A stretch of DNA of 64,000 nt. Source: Brevundimonas huaxiensis (GTDB lineage Bacteria > Pseudomonadota > Alphaproteobacteria > Caulobacterales > Caulobacteraceae). This document shows, in pieces, positions 53,044-60,880 of the stretch. Positions within the stretch are counted from its first letter, which is position 1; every line of letters starts with the position of its first letter. The notes under the pieces are model-generated. The model did no database searches. It saw only the letters and a program-made list of their open reading frames with translations, and had not been told where the DNA came from. The position numbers and the translations under genes are program-made. Where the stretch lies: assembly GCF_014218725.1 (NCBI RefSeq), contig NZ_JABBJE010000001.1:248001-312000 (forward strand), read 5' to 3'.

Positions 53044-54930
53044 CTATTTCACCACAGGCAGGTCGATATAGGAGGCGTCGTCACCCGCGTGATGGATGGC
53101 GTTGTCGGCGATCACGCCTTGGCTCTCGGTCTCGTTCGGTCCGCCCGTGTTCAGGTTGCGCACGAACTTGGGGAAGTTGGAGCTGGTGACTTCGACCCGG
53201 ATGCGGTGACCGGGCTGGAAGGTGTTGCTGATGGTCAGCGGCGTGGGCTGCACCGTCGCCACCTGGCCCGGCGTCAGGGGCGCGGGACGGTCATAGCCGT
53301 TGCGATAGCGCGCCCGCATGATGGTATCGCCCAGGATATAGGCCGTGCCGTCCGGCGCCACATCCACCAGCTTGACCGCGAAATCGGTGTCGAGCGCAGA
53401 GGACGACACCTTCAGCACCGCATCGATGAAGCCGGTGACCTGCATCGGCTCGGTCAGCGCTTCCGACGTATAGACCAGCACGTCGTTGCGCGCCTCGATC
53501 GGCCGCTGATCGAAGGCCCCGGCCGTGACCAGCCCGCCGTTGCAGCAATCGCCGCCGCCGATGGTCTGGACCGGGTTCATCGGATCATAGCGATAGCGGT
53601 CGGCCGGCTCGCCGGCGGGCGGCGCCTGAAGACTCAGCAGGCCGTCGCCATTCAGGCTGTTGGCCCCGCCGCCCGAGCGCAGATACATCCGCACCGTCCT
53701 GACCCCGGCCGGGGGCCACTGCGCGGCCGTGCGCCAGGCGTTTTCGCCCATGTTGAAATACTGCACATGCGGCGTGCTCTCGGGGAAGGCGTGGCGCTCG
53801 CCCTTCAGCCAGCGGTCGAACCAGGCGTGCACCAGGGCGTCGCTGTCGAAGGTGGCGTCGCCCAGCGGCCGGTCGCCCGACTTGTAGTTCGGCCCCAGGC
53901 CCGCAAAGGCGCAGTGGTTGTTGGGGCCGACCACGACATACTGGTTCTCGACCGCCTCGCGATCCTGGGTCGTGGACCGGGCGTGGTTGAACAGCTCCAT
54001 GTTCGGCCCGATCGAGACGTCATACCAGCTGTTGAACCACAGGGACGGCACGCCCCAGCCCATGTCGTCGTGATACAGGCCGCCCTGACGCCAGGCCGGA
54101 TCGGACGGGGTGCGCGCGATCAGTTCCTCGAACGTGCCGGCCGGCTCCCCCAGGTCCTTCAGCATCTCGTTGACCGGCAGATGCCGGATCTGGCTGGGCC
54201 AGTTCACATCCGGCTTCTTGGCGTCCAGATCGTTGTAGCGAACGATGCGGGCGCGGGTTTCCTGATCGAGATCCATCGGGATCTGGGCGCGCTGCGGATT
54301 GTCCACGCCGTACAGCCACACGAAGAACAAATTGCGCGGCACGCCCCCGGTGTACCAGTTGCCCTGTTCCTGGAACCGGCCGACCTTGCCGATGCCGGCG
54401 CCCGAAGCCTGGGGCACCATGGCGGCGTGGGCGGGGTGGTTCTGGGCCGCCAGGGCCAGCTGCCATTCGGCGGACGACGAACAGCCCAGGGTGCCGACCT
54501 TGCCGTTCGACCAGGGCTGGGCCGCGATCCACGTCAGGGCGTCATAGCCGTCGGTCTGGGGATAGCCCAGGATCTGATAGTCGCCACCCGAGAAATACCG
54601 TCCCCGCTCGTTCTGGATGACGAAGGCATAGCCCTTGCTGACCCAGCTCAGGGCCGAACGCGTGGTGCGGGCGTTGTAGGCCAGCTCGTTATAGGGCGTG
54701 CGGACGAACACCGTCGGCAGGGGGCCGGATGCGTTCTTGGGGCGATAGACATTGGTGGCCAGCCCCACGCCGTCGCGCATCGGCACCATGACCGCCATCT
54801 GCACATCCGCCAGGCGCGACAGCTCGGTCTGTGCGGCGGCGTCGCTGTAGCGCCCGTAGTCCTGCGCCGAGGCGGCGATGGGCGTGGCGGCCAACAGGCC
54901 CGCGACGACGGCGGCGACGATCTTGTTCAT
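53044..54930 (-). CDS. CocE/NonD-family exported hydrolase
   Basis: A 628-residue S15/CocE-type alpha/beta hydrolase. Signal peptide (MNKIVAAVVAGLLAATPIAASAQ). The catalytic fold shows MVPMRDGVGLATNVYRPK, YNELAYNARTTRS, nucleophile Ser within LGCSSSAEWQLALAAQNHP, GPNNHCAFAG with the likely His, and the C-terminal jelly-roll domain (VTGFIDAVLKVSSSALDTDFAVKLVDVAPDGTAY and GHRIRVEVTSSNFPKF). The family hydrolyses esters, amides or X-Pro peptides. The downstream ATG was chosen because GGGAGGG lies six bases before it. Confidence 0.9.
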   Translation of the reverse strand: MNKIVAAVVAGLLAATPIAASAQDYGRYSDAAAQTELSRLADVQMAVMVPMRDGVGLATNVYRPKNASGPLPTVFVRTPYNELAYNARTTRSALSWVSKGYAFVIQNERGRYFSGGDYQILGYPQTDGYDALTWIAAQPWSNGKVGTLGCSSSAEWQLALAAQNHPAHAAMVPQASGAGIGKVGRFQEQGNWYTGGVPRNLFFVWLYGVDNPQRAQIPMDLDQETRARIVRYNDLDAKKPDVNWPSQIRHLPVNEMLKDLGEPAGTFEELIARTPSDPAWRQGGLYHDDMGWGVPSLWFNSWYDVSIGPNMELFNHARSTTQDREAVENQYVVVGPNNHCAFAGLGPNYKSGDRPLGDATFDSDALVHAWFDRWLKGERHAFPESTPHVQYFNMGENAWRTAAQWPPAGVRTVRMYLRSGGGANSLNGDGLLSLQAPPAGEPADRYRYDPMNPVQTIGGGDCCNGGLVTAGAFDQRPIEARNDVLVYTSEALTEPMQVTGFIDAVLKVSSSALDTDFAVKLVDVAPDGTAYILGDTIMRARYRNGYDRPAPLTPGQVATVQPTPLTISNTFQPGHRIRVEVTSSNFPKFVRNLNTGGPNETESQGVIADNAIHHAGDDASYIDLPVVK

Positions 54931-54997
54931 ATTCATCCCTCCCAGAACGAGAGGGGACACTAGGACGTTTGTCGCGCCTGTCGCAACGTAATGCGCG

Positions 54998-55639
54998 TCA
55001 GGCCTTGGCCTTCACCGTCACTTCGAAATGGCGATCGACCACCTTGGTGGGATTGACCTGCGCGCCGCCGCGACGGACCTCGAAATGCAGGTGCGGGCCG
55101 GTGGAATAGCCGGTGGAGCCGACCAGACCGATGCGTTGACCGGGCGCGACCGCATCGCCGTTCGCGACATCGATCCGGCTGAGGTGGCCGTACAGGGTGC
55201 TCATGCCGTTGGGGTGGCGCACCTCGATGAAGTTGCCATAGCCCTCGGGGTCATAGCCCGTGCGGATGACTTCGCCCTCGGCGGCGGTGAAGACGGTCGT
55301 GCCCTTCGGTGCGGCGATATCCACGCCCTTGTGCGCGCGCGCCTTGGCTTCGATGGCCAGTTTGCGCAGGCCGAACGGCGAGTTGATCGCATAGCCGCGC
55401 ACCGGGGCGGTGAAGGCGATCTGGCGCGTGATCGGACCTGCCTTCTCGACCTCGGCCTTCAGGGGCGGCGACACCGGCGCGGCGATCTGGGTCGGCGGCG
55501 GCAAGGCGGCCTCGCGCGCGGCGTTGGGCGCGGCGGCGGCGGCGAAAACGGCCACGGCGGCGAAGGCGGCCGTCTGGCCGGAGTGGATCAACAGGGTTTT
55601 GCACCGCGCCATCGGCGCGTTGGACAGCAGGCGTCGCAT
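54998..55639 (-). CDS. M23 (LytM) family peptidase
   Basis: A 213-residue envelope protein with an N-terminal helix or signal (AAFAAVAVFAAAAAP) and a proline-rich linker. The LytM domain has the zinc ligands His and Asp in HKGVDIAAPKGT and His-x-His in GPHLHFEVR, so it is probably an active peptidoglycan endopeptidase, not a degenerate activator. GYGNFIEVRHPNGMSTLYGHLS is the typical centre. Confidence 0.92.
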   Translation of the reverse strand: MRRLLSNAPMARCKTLLIHSGQTAAFAAVAVFAAAAAPNAAREAALPPPTQIAAPVSPPLKAEVEKAGPITRQIAFTAPVRGYAINSPFGLRKLAIEAKARAHKGVDIAAPKGTTVFTAAEGEVIRTGYDPEGYGNFIEVRHPNGMSTLYGHLSRIDVANGDAVAPGQRIGLVGSTGYSTGPHLHFEVRRGGAQVNPTKVVDRHFEVTVKAKA

Positions 55640-55807
55640 TCGGCGGCCTCTCCAGCGTCTCTACGCTCTGGAATGAAGGAAGCGGCGCCCCGACAGCGCA
55701 CGGCGTTCCGTGGGAGGGCGGCTTATGCCTGCGGGCTTTGGCGACTTTGGGGCTAGGGCAGGGCGGCGGATGGTCGCAGGGCGGAACCGGCGGCCCGCCC
55801 GGCCAGA

Positions 55808-56032
55808 TCAGGCGATGATGTCGGGCAGGATGCGGTCTTCCAGCTTCACGATCTCGTCCTTCAGCGCCAGCTTCTTGCGCTTCAGCCGGGCGATCATCAG
55901 CTGGTCTGGAATGGCGGCCTGACCCAGGGCTTCGATCGAGGCGTCCAGGTCGGCGTGTTCCTGCCGCAGATGGTTCACCCGCGCCTGAAGCTCGGCCATT
56001 TCCTCAGTGATGGCAGGCGTGTCGTCGTTCAT
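55808..56032 (-). CDS. YdcH/DUF465 family protein
   Basis: A 74-residue helical hairpin protein of DUF465. Marks are MAELQARVNHLRQEHADLDASIEAL and LMIARLKRKKLALKDEIVKLEDRI. Function is unknown. A second DUF465 gene lies on the other strand at 57263. The gap 55640-55807 before the LytM gene shows no gene. Confidence 0.88.
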   Translation of the reverse strand: MNDDTPAITEEMAELQARVNHLRQEHADLDASIEALGQAAIPDQLMIARLKRKKLALKDEIVKLEDRILPDIIA

Positions 56033-56082
56033 CGTGTCATCTCCACGCCGCTCGTCTCAGGCCGCTTATAGCCACGCTGATC

Positions 56083-56547
56083 TCAGGTCGGAAGGGCGTC
56101 TGCAAGCCGGATCAGGGCAGGACGCGGGGTGACGTCCGCCCACATCCGGACCGTGGCCGCCAGGCCGTCGATGATCGGGCGGGCCGGCCCGCCGGGTTCG
56201 GGCGCCAGCGCCTCCAGCGCGTCCAGCAAATGCCGCTCCGCTTCCAGCTCCAGCGCCTTGATGCGGTTGCGCACGCTCTCGCGCGGGCCGTCGTCGATAT
56301 CGGGGACCGGCGCCTTCAGGATCCGCCGCACCGAACGCAACGGGGCGACCACGACGTTGTGCCAGGCTCGGGCGGTGTCGCAGGCCGCCTCGATCGTCTC
56401 TTCGTCAGGTTTTCGGCCCGTCGCCGCGACCCAGGCGGACCACAGCAGCAAGGGCACGTTCTGGTCGTGGCTGTCCTGCAGCGCCAGACACGCCTCTCCA
56501 ACGCCCGGCGCGCCATAGGCGGCGACAGCCCAGTCCCACAGCCTCAT
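56083..56547 (-). CDS. TIGR02444 (DUF2390) family protein
   Basis: A 154-residue soluble protein opening RLWDWAVAAYGAPGVGEACLALQDSHDQNVPLLLW, the TIGR02444 signature, followed by helices rich in Ala/Arg/Glu. Function is unknown. The ATG at 56547 overlaps the ubiX stop (ATGA), so it is coupled to ubiX. Confidence 0.85.
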   Translation of the reverse strand: MRLWDWAVAAYGAPGVGEACLALQDSHDQNVPLLLWSAWVAATGRKPDEETIEAACDTARAWHNVVVAPLRSVRRILKAPVPDIDDGPRESVRNRIKALELEAERHLLDALEALAPEPGGPARPIIDGLAATVRMWADVTPRPALIRLADALPT

Positions 56548-57146
56548 GACTTCAGGCCTTCCCAGCGCCGCACCGCGCCCCAATCCAGGCCGAACAGGTC
56601 CAGCGTCCGACCCACCGACTGATCGACCATCTCCATGATCGAGCTCGGCCGGGCGTAAAGCGCGGGCAGGGGCGGGGCGATGGTCGCGCCCATTTCGGCC
56701 AGGGCGGTCATGGTGCGCAGGTGGCCCAGGTGGAACGGCGTTTCGCGCACCATCAGCACCAGCGGTCGCCGCTCCTTCAGCGTCACGTCCGCCGCCCGCG
56801 TCAGCAGGGTCGAGGTCACGCCCGTCGCGATCTCGCTCATCGTCTTGATCGAGCAGGGCGCCACGATCATGCCCAGGGTGCGGAACGAGCCGGAGGCGAT
56901 CGTCGCCCCCACGTCGCCTAGCTTGTGAACCACCGACGCCTTGGCCGTCAGTTCGTCGGGCGACAGGTCGGTCTCCTGCGACAATGTGAGCAGGGCGGCC
57001 TTGGTCACGACCAGATGGCTTTCGACGCCTAAATCTTTCAATGCGTCCAGCACCCGGGTGCCATAGACGGCGCCGGAAGCCCCTGAAATTCCGATCACCA
57101 GTCTGGCGGGCGGGTTCCGTATGGCTCCGTTCACATCATCGTCCAT
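56544..57146 (-). CDS. ubiX: Flavin prenyltransferase UbiX
   Basis: A 200-residue flavoprotein that attaches dimethylallyl to FMN to make the prenyl-FMN cofactor of UbiD decarboxylases in ubiquinone synthesis. Key runs are VIGISGASGAVYGTRVLDAL (FMN loop), GMIVAPCSIKTMSEIATG and VLMVRETPFHLGHLRTM. ETPFH carries the phosphate-site Arg/Glu. UbiD is not in the window. It is in an operon with the TIGR02444 gene. Confidence 0.95.
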   Translation of the reverse strand: MDDDVNGAIRNPPARLVIGISGASGAVYGTRVLDALKDLGVESHLVVTKAALLTLSQETDLSPDELTAKASVVHKLGDVGATIASGSFRTLGMIVAPCSIKTMSEIATGVTSTLLTRAADVTLKERRPLVLMVRETPFHLGHLRTMTALAEMGATIAPPLPALYARPSSIMEMVDQSVGRTLDLFGLDWGAVRRWEGLKS

Positions 57147-57262
57147 TTTGCGGGTCAGCCTCCTTCGGGTCCGGAGCGACGGGCTGTCACTGGAAAGTGA
57201 TTACACAGCGCGCCAAACCGGGCGCTCACTCTACTGGTCCCTAACCAAAGGAGGCGCAAGCC

Positions 57263-57436
57263 ATGACCATCGAGGCTCGTATTCGCGAACTGGGTAATCG
57301 TCATCGCACCCTGGATGAGACCATCCAGAAGGAACTTACCCGCCCGTCCACGGATCCGTTGCAGGTCAGGGCGCTGAAGCAGAAGAAGCTTCGGCTGAAG
57401 GAAGAAATCACCAGTCTGGAGGCGCGCGCGACCTAG
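57263..57436 (+). CDS. YdcH/DUF465 family protein, second copy
   Basis: A 57-residue protein (opening MTIEARIRELGNRHRTLDET, ending SLEARAT) with a perfect AAAGGAGG ribosome site. It is a shorter DUF465 hairpin than the one at 55808, sharing the LKQKKLRLKEEI motif. It ends 24 bases before a bidirectional terminator shared with trcR. Confidence 0.85.
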   Translation: MTIEARIRELGNRHRTLDETIQKELTRPSTDPLQVRALKQKKLRLKEEITSLEARAT

Positions 57437-57454
57437 CGCAGACCTCCCTGAAAA

Positions 57455-57495
57455 CGACGACGGCCCCGGAGATCGCTCTCCGGGGCCGTTTTCGT
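57455..57495. terminator. Bidirectional terminator between the DUF465 gene and trcR
   Basis: Thirteen-base perfect stem ACGGCCCCGGAGA/TCTCCGGGGCCGT (57460-57489) with tails AAAACG and TTTTCG. Confidence 0.92.
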
Positions 57496-57509
57496 TGCGC
57501 AAAAGCGGA

Positions 57510-58175
57510 TCAGTCCTTGGTGCCGAACACCGATTCCGCCGTCGGCTCGGCGCCGGGACGTTGGCGGGCTTCCGGCACGAACTCAGGCTCGGCCTCGACC
57601 TGTTCGACGGGCTGGATCGTGCCGCCGCCGTTCTTCAGGTCGTCCTTGGCCTTCTTGTCGGCGGCCTTCTTGACGATCTCGTCCAGCGCCAGCTGGCCGA
57701 CCAGGCCGAGGGTCACCGGGTCGACCGGCTTGATATTGGCGCTGTTCCAGTGGGTGCGGTTGCGCACGCTCTCGATGGTGGACTTGGTCGTGCCCAGCAT
57801 CTTGGCGATCTGGGCGTCAGTCACCTCGGGGTGGTTGCGCACGAACCAGGCGATGGCGTCGGGGCGGTCCTGGCGACGCGACACGGGCGTATATTTCGGC
57901 GCCGGCTTGGCCGACTTCAGCAGTTCGGCGTGGCGGCTGACGATCGCCTTCATCCGGTAGTTTTCGTCGCCCTGGGCCTTGTCCAGTTCTTCGCGGGTCA
58001 GCTGGCCGCCGGTCACGGGATCCACGCCGCGGATATCGCGCGCCACGTCGCCGTCGGCGATGCCGCGAACTTCCAGCGGGTGCAGGCCGCAGAAGTCGGC
58101 GATCTGCTCGAAGCTGAGAGAGGTGTTGTCGACCAGCCAGACCGCAGTGGCCTTGGGCATCAGAATGTCGCTCAT
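57510..58175 (-). CDS. trcR: Cell-cycle transcriptional regulator TrcR (DUF1013)
   Basis: A 221-residue DUF1013 protein, annotated as TrcR in alphaproteobacteria. N-terminal KATAVWLVDNTSLSFEQIADFCGLHPLEVRGIADGD and central AIAWFVRNHPEVTDAQIAKMLGTTKSTIESVRNRTHWN are two helix-turn-helix-like units. The C-terminal third is acidic and Pro/Glu-rich. The start at 58175 (MSDILMPKATAVW) fits the family; earlier codons read as a non-coding leader. Confidence 0.88.
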   Translation of the reverse strand: MSDILMPKATAVWLVDNTSLSFEQIADFCGLHPLEVRGIADGDVARDIRGVDPVTGGQLTREELDKAQGDENYRMKAIVSRHAELLKSAKPAPKYTPVSRRQDRPDAIAWFVRNHPEVTDAQIAKMLGTTKSTIESVRNRTHWNSANIKPVDPVTLGLVGQLALDEIVKKAADKKAKDDLKNGGGTIQPVEQVEAEPEFVPEARQRPGAEPTAESVFGTKD

Positions 58176-58395
58176 GGGGCGTTCGTCCCGGTGTTGTTGA
58201 GCCGCCGAATGAGGCTTCGGCTGGCGTTGGATACGACGGCGCCCGGCCTTTCGACCGGGCGCGTATGATGCCGATATAGGCCTATTCGACACAAAAGAAA
58301 ACGCTGACCGACAATCCCATACAGCAACGGTTCATCCGCCCTCACGCAACCTTCGCGGTAATGGAGCTTTTCAGCTTCGGGAGAGGAGAACCACC

Positions 58396-59001
58396 ATGTC
58401 CATTCTGCTTGGCGCGGCTCTGGCCGCAGCGATGGCCTCGGGCCAGGACTATGCGCAGCAACGCGTCGCCCCGCGCGGCGGCTACACCCAGTCGTGTTCG
58501 GAAGCCTATGTGAATCGCGGTCGTCTCTATGCCGATTGCCGCGATACCCGCGGCCGGATGCGCGGCACGTCGATCGAGCTAAACCGCTGCGGCGGCGAGG
58601 AGATCAACAACGACAACGGCCTGCTGGTCTGCGGGCGGTTCCGTGGCGATTATGAAGACAGCCAGCCCGGTCGTCCGGGCGGCGGCTGGGGTCCTGGCAA
58701 TGGTGGGCCGGGCTGGGGCGGCGGCAATGGCGGTGGCTGGGGTCGGTCCTCGATCACCGTCTATGAGAACGCCAACTTCCGCGGCGCCTCGCGTGAGTTC
58801 ACCAGCGAAGACCGCAACCTGGGCCGCACCCCATTCAACGACCGCATCAGTTCGATGCGCGTCGAAGGCCGCTGGGAAGTCTGCACCGACGCCGAGTTCC
58901 GGGGCCGCTGCCGCATCGTCGAAGGCGACGTCCGCTTCCTGAACGGCGGCTTCAACGACAACATCTCGTCGCTGCGCCCCGTGCGCGGCGGTCGCTACTA
59001 G
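58396..59001 (+). CDS. Exported cyanovirin-N/beta-gamma-crystallin protein
   Basis: A 201-residue exported protein. Short signal (MSILLGAALAAAMASG). Residues 28-82 form a CVNH (cyanovirin-N-like) domain: GGYTQSCSEAYVNRGRLYAD, then CRDTRGRMRGTSIELNRCGG, then NNDNGLLVCGR with paired Cys. A glycine-rich linker follows (about 90-115). Residues 117-198 form one beta/gamma-crystallin domain with two Greek-key motifs (ITVYENANFRGASREFTSED, EVCTDAEFRGRCRIVEGD), which may bind Ca. A clear GGAGAGGAG precedes the ATG. Lectin plus crystallin modules suggest a secreted carbohydrate or matrix binder. Confidence 0.85.
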   Translation: MSILLGAALAAAMASGQDYAQQRVAPRGGYTQSCSEAYVNRGRLYADCRDTRGRMRGTSIELNRCGGEEINNDNGLLVCGRFRGDYEDSQPGRPGGGWGPGNGGPGWGGGNGGGWGRSSITVYENANFRGASREFTSEDRNLGRTPFNDRISSMRVEGRWEVCTDAEFRGRCRIVEGDVRFLNGGFNDNISSLRPVRGGRY

Positions 59002-59969
59002 ACGCTCAGTACGATCTTGCCGATGTGCCCGCCGGCTTCCAGTTCGGCGTGCGCATCGGCCGCCTGCTCCAACGCGAAGACCGCCTGAACCGGCGGTTTG
59101 ACCTTGCCGGATGCCACCCACGGCCAGGCGGTCGCCTCGACAGCCGCGGTCAGACGCGCCTTTTCGTCCGCCGGGCGGCTGCGCAGCGTCGATCCGGTCA
59201 GGGTCAATCGCTTCAGCATGATCCGCTGCAAATCCATCTCGACCTTGGGGCCGGTCAGGGAGGCGATGACCACCCAACGCCCGCCGGCATTCAGACTGTT
59301 CAGGTTCAGGGCGGCGTAGTCGCGCCCCACCATGTCCAGAACCACATCCGCGCCGCCCGCCTCGCGGATCTGCGCCTCCAGATCCACGCTCTTGGCGTCC
59401 AGGCTGATGTCCGCGCCCAGCGCCTTGGCGGCTGCGGCCTTGTCCGCCCCGCGTGAGGTGGCGATCACCCGGGCGCCGGCCGCCTTGGCCATCTCGATGG
59501 CCGTCACGCCGATACCGCTGGTCGCTCCGTGGATCAGCAACGTCTCGCCGGCCTTCAAGGCACCGCCCTCGAACACATTGGCGAAGACGGTGAAGACGGT
59601 TTCCGGCAGCACGGCGGCCTCTACGTAATCCAGACCCTCGGGGATCGGCAGGACGTGACGCGCATCCACCACGGCCAGCTCTGCATAGCCGCCGCCGCCC
59701 AGCAGGGCACAGACCCGGTCGCCGACCGTCCAGCGCGTCACGCCCTCTCCGACGGCCTCGATCTCACCGGCGACCTCGAGCCCCAGAATGTCCGACGCGC
59801 CGGGGGGAGGGGGGTAGGCGCCGGTGCGTTGAAGCAGGTCCGGCCGGTTCACACCCGCCGCCCGCACCCGGATCAGCACCTGACCCGGCCCCGCCACGGG
59901 ATCGGGCCGTTCGGCGATCTTCAGGGCCTCGGCCGGTCCGGAACCGCCTTCGATTTCGATCACGCGCAT
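58998..59969 (-). CDS. NAD(P)H quinone oxidoreductase (PIG3-type)
   Basis: A 323-residue zinc-free MDR-superfamily oxidoreductase. N-terminal PGQVLIRVRAAGVNRPDLLQRTGAYPPPPGASDILGLEVAGEIEAVG is the PIG3/TP53I3 signature. The NADPH Rossmann run is LIHGATSGIGVTAIEMAKAAGA. No structural zinc cysteines are present. It overlaps the crystallin gene by four bases tail to tail. Confidence 0.93.
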   Translation of the reverse strand: MRVIEIEGGSGPAEALKIAERPDPVAGPGQVLIRVRAAGVNRPDLLQRTGAYPPPPGASDILGLEVAGEIEAVGEGVTRWTVGDRVCALLGGGGYAELAVVDARHVLPIPEGLDYVEAAVLPETVFTVFANVFEGGALKAGETLLIHGATSGIGVTAIEMAKAAGARVIATSRGADKAAAAKALGADISLDAKSVDLEAQIREAGGADVVLDMVGRDYAALNLNSLNAGGRWVVIASLTGPKVEMDLQRIMLKRLTLTGSTLRSRPADEKARLTAAVEATAWPWVASGKVKPPVQAVFALEQAADAHAELEAGGHIGKIVLSV

Positions 59970-60057
59970 CGCACTCGCCTTGCATTCGTCCGTATCCGGG
60001 CGTTCAGATAGGGACCGTGGACCGCCTTGGCCATGACAGCGCGAAAGGAAGGCGACG

Positions 60058-60261
60058 ATGTTCGAAGATCTTGAACCCCGCCCGCAACGCGGCGAACCGC
60101 TGCGGGCCCTGTCACGCGAAGACCTGGACGTTTACGCCGTCGAGGATTTGCAGGAGCGGATCGCCGCCCTGGAGGCTGAGATCGCGCGCTCGCGCACCGC
60201 GATCGAGACCAAACGCTCCAAGAAAAACGCCGCCGACGCCCTGTTCAACTTCGGTTCGTGA
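60058..60261 (+). CDS. DUF1192 protein
   Basis: A 67-residue helical protein of DUF1192. The motif SREDLDVYAVEDLQERIAALEAEIARSRTAI and the SKKNAADALFNF ending are characteristic. Function is unknown; it is widespread in alphaproteobacteria and here precedes rcdA by 94 bases. Confidence 0.9.
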   Translation: MFEDLEPRPQRGEPLRALSREDLDVYAVEDLQERIAALEAEIARSRTAIETKRSKKNAADALFNFGS

Positions 60262-60355
60262 TCGCGAATGATCCGCTGGCATGGCATGAGCGTTGCATCG
60301 TTCGTGCGAACGGCCCCGCCAGGCGCCGATTGCAGGACGGACCCGACCTTCTCTG

Positions 60356-60871
60356 ATGATCAATGCTCAAATGACCTCCGCTCCGTCACCCGCTGACCGC
60401 AGCCGCACCGTTCGCGATTTCGCCCGGTCCGAGCTGTTCGATCGCACCTTCCGCGAAGGCATGGAGCTGGTCGAGGAAACCGCCGCCTATCTGGACGGCG
60501 AGGGCCGTCGCGATTCCAAGATGCTGTCGCGCGCCGCCGCCTTGGCCTATGCGGCCGAGAGCATGAAGCTGACCACCCGCCTGATGCAGATCGCCTCTTG
60601 GCTCTTGGTCCAGCGCGCCGTGCGCGAGGACGACATGTCGCCGGAAACCGCCTGCGAGCCGCGCTACCGCCTGAACGAGCGCCGCATCGACGCCGAGCCC
60701 AGCCACGCCGAACTGCCGATCGCCCTGATCGAGTATCTGGTCCGTTCGGAAAAGCTGTTCGATCGCACCCTGTATCTGGATCGCCGTATGTATTCAGACG
60801 ATCAGGAACAAGCCCCGGAAAACCCGGTGCTCAGCCAGATGGGCATGCTCGAGGCGGCCTTCAGGGGCTGA
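60356..60871 (+). CDS. rcdA: RcdA / DUF1465 family protein
   Basis: A 171-residue helical protein of DUF1465, the family of Caulobacter RcdA, an adaptor that with CpdR and PopA helps ClpXP degrade CtrA at the swarmer-to-stalked transition. Marks are RTVRDFARSELFDRTFREGMELVEETAAYLDGEGRRDSKML, ESMKLTTRLMQIASWLLVQRAVREDDM and LPIALIEYLVRSEKLFDRTLYLDRRMY. The acidic tail is likely disordered. Start ATG 60356 or 60371. Confidence 0.88.
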   Translation: MINAQMTSAPSPADRSRTVRDFARSELFDRTFREGMELVEETAAYLDGEGRRDSKMLSRAAALAYAAESMKLTTRLMQIASWLLVQRAVREDDMSPETACEPRYRLNERRIDAEPSHAELPIALIEYLVRSEKLFDRTLYLDRRMYSDDQEQAPENPVLSQMGMLEAAFRG

Positions 60872-60880
60872 TCGCCCCCT

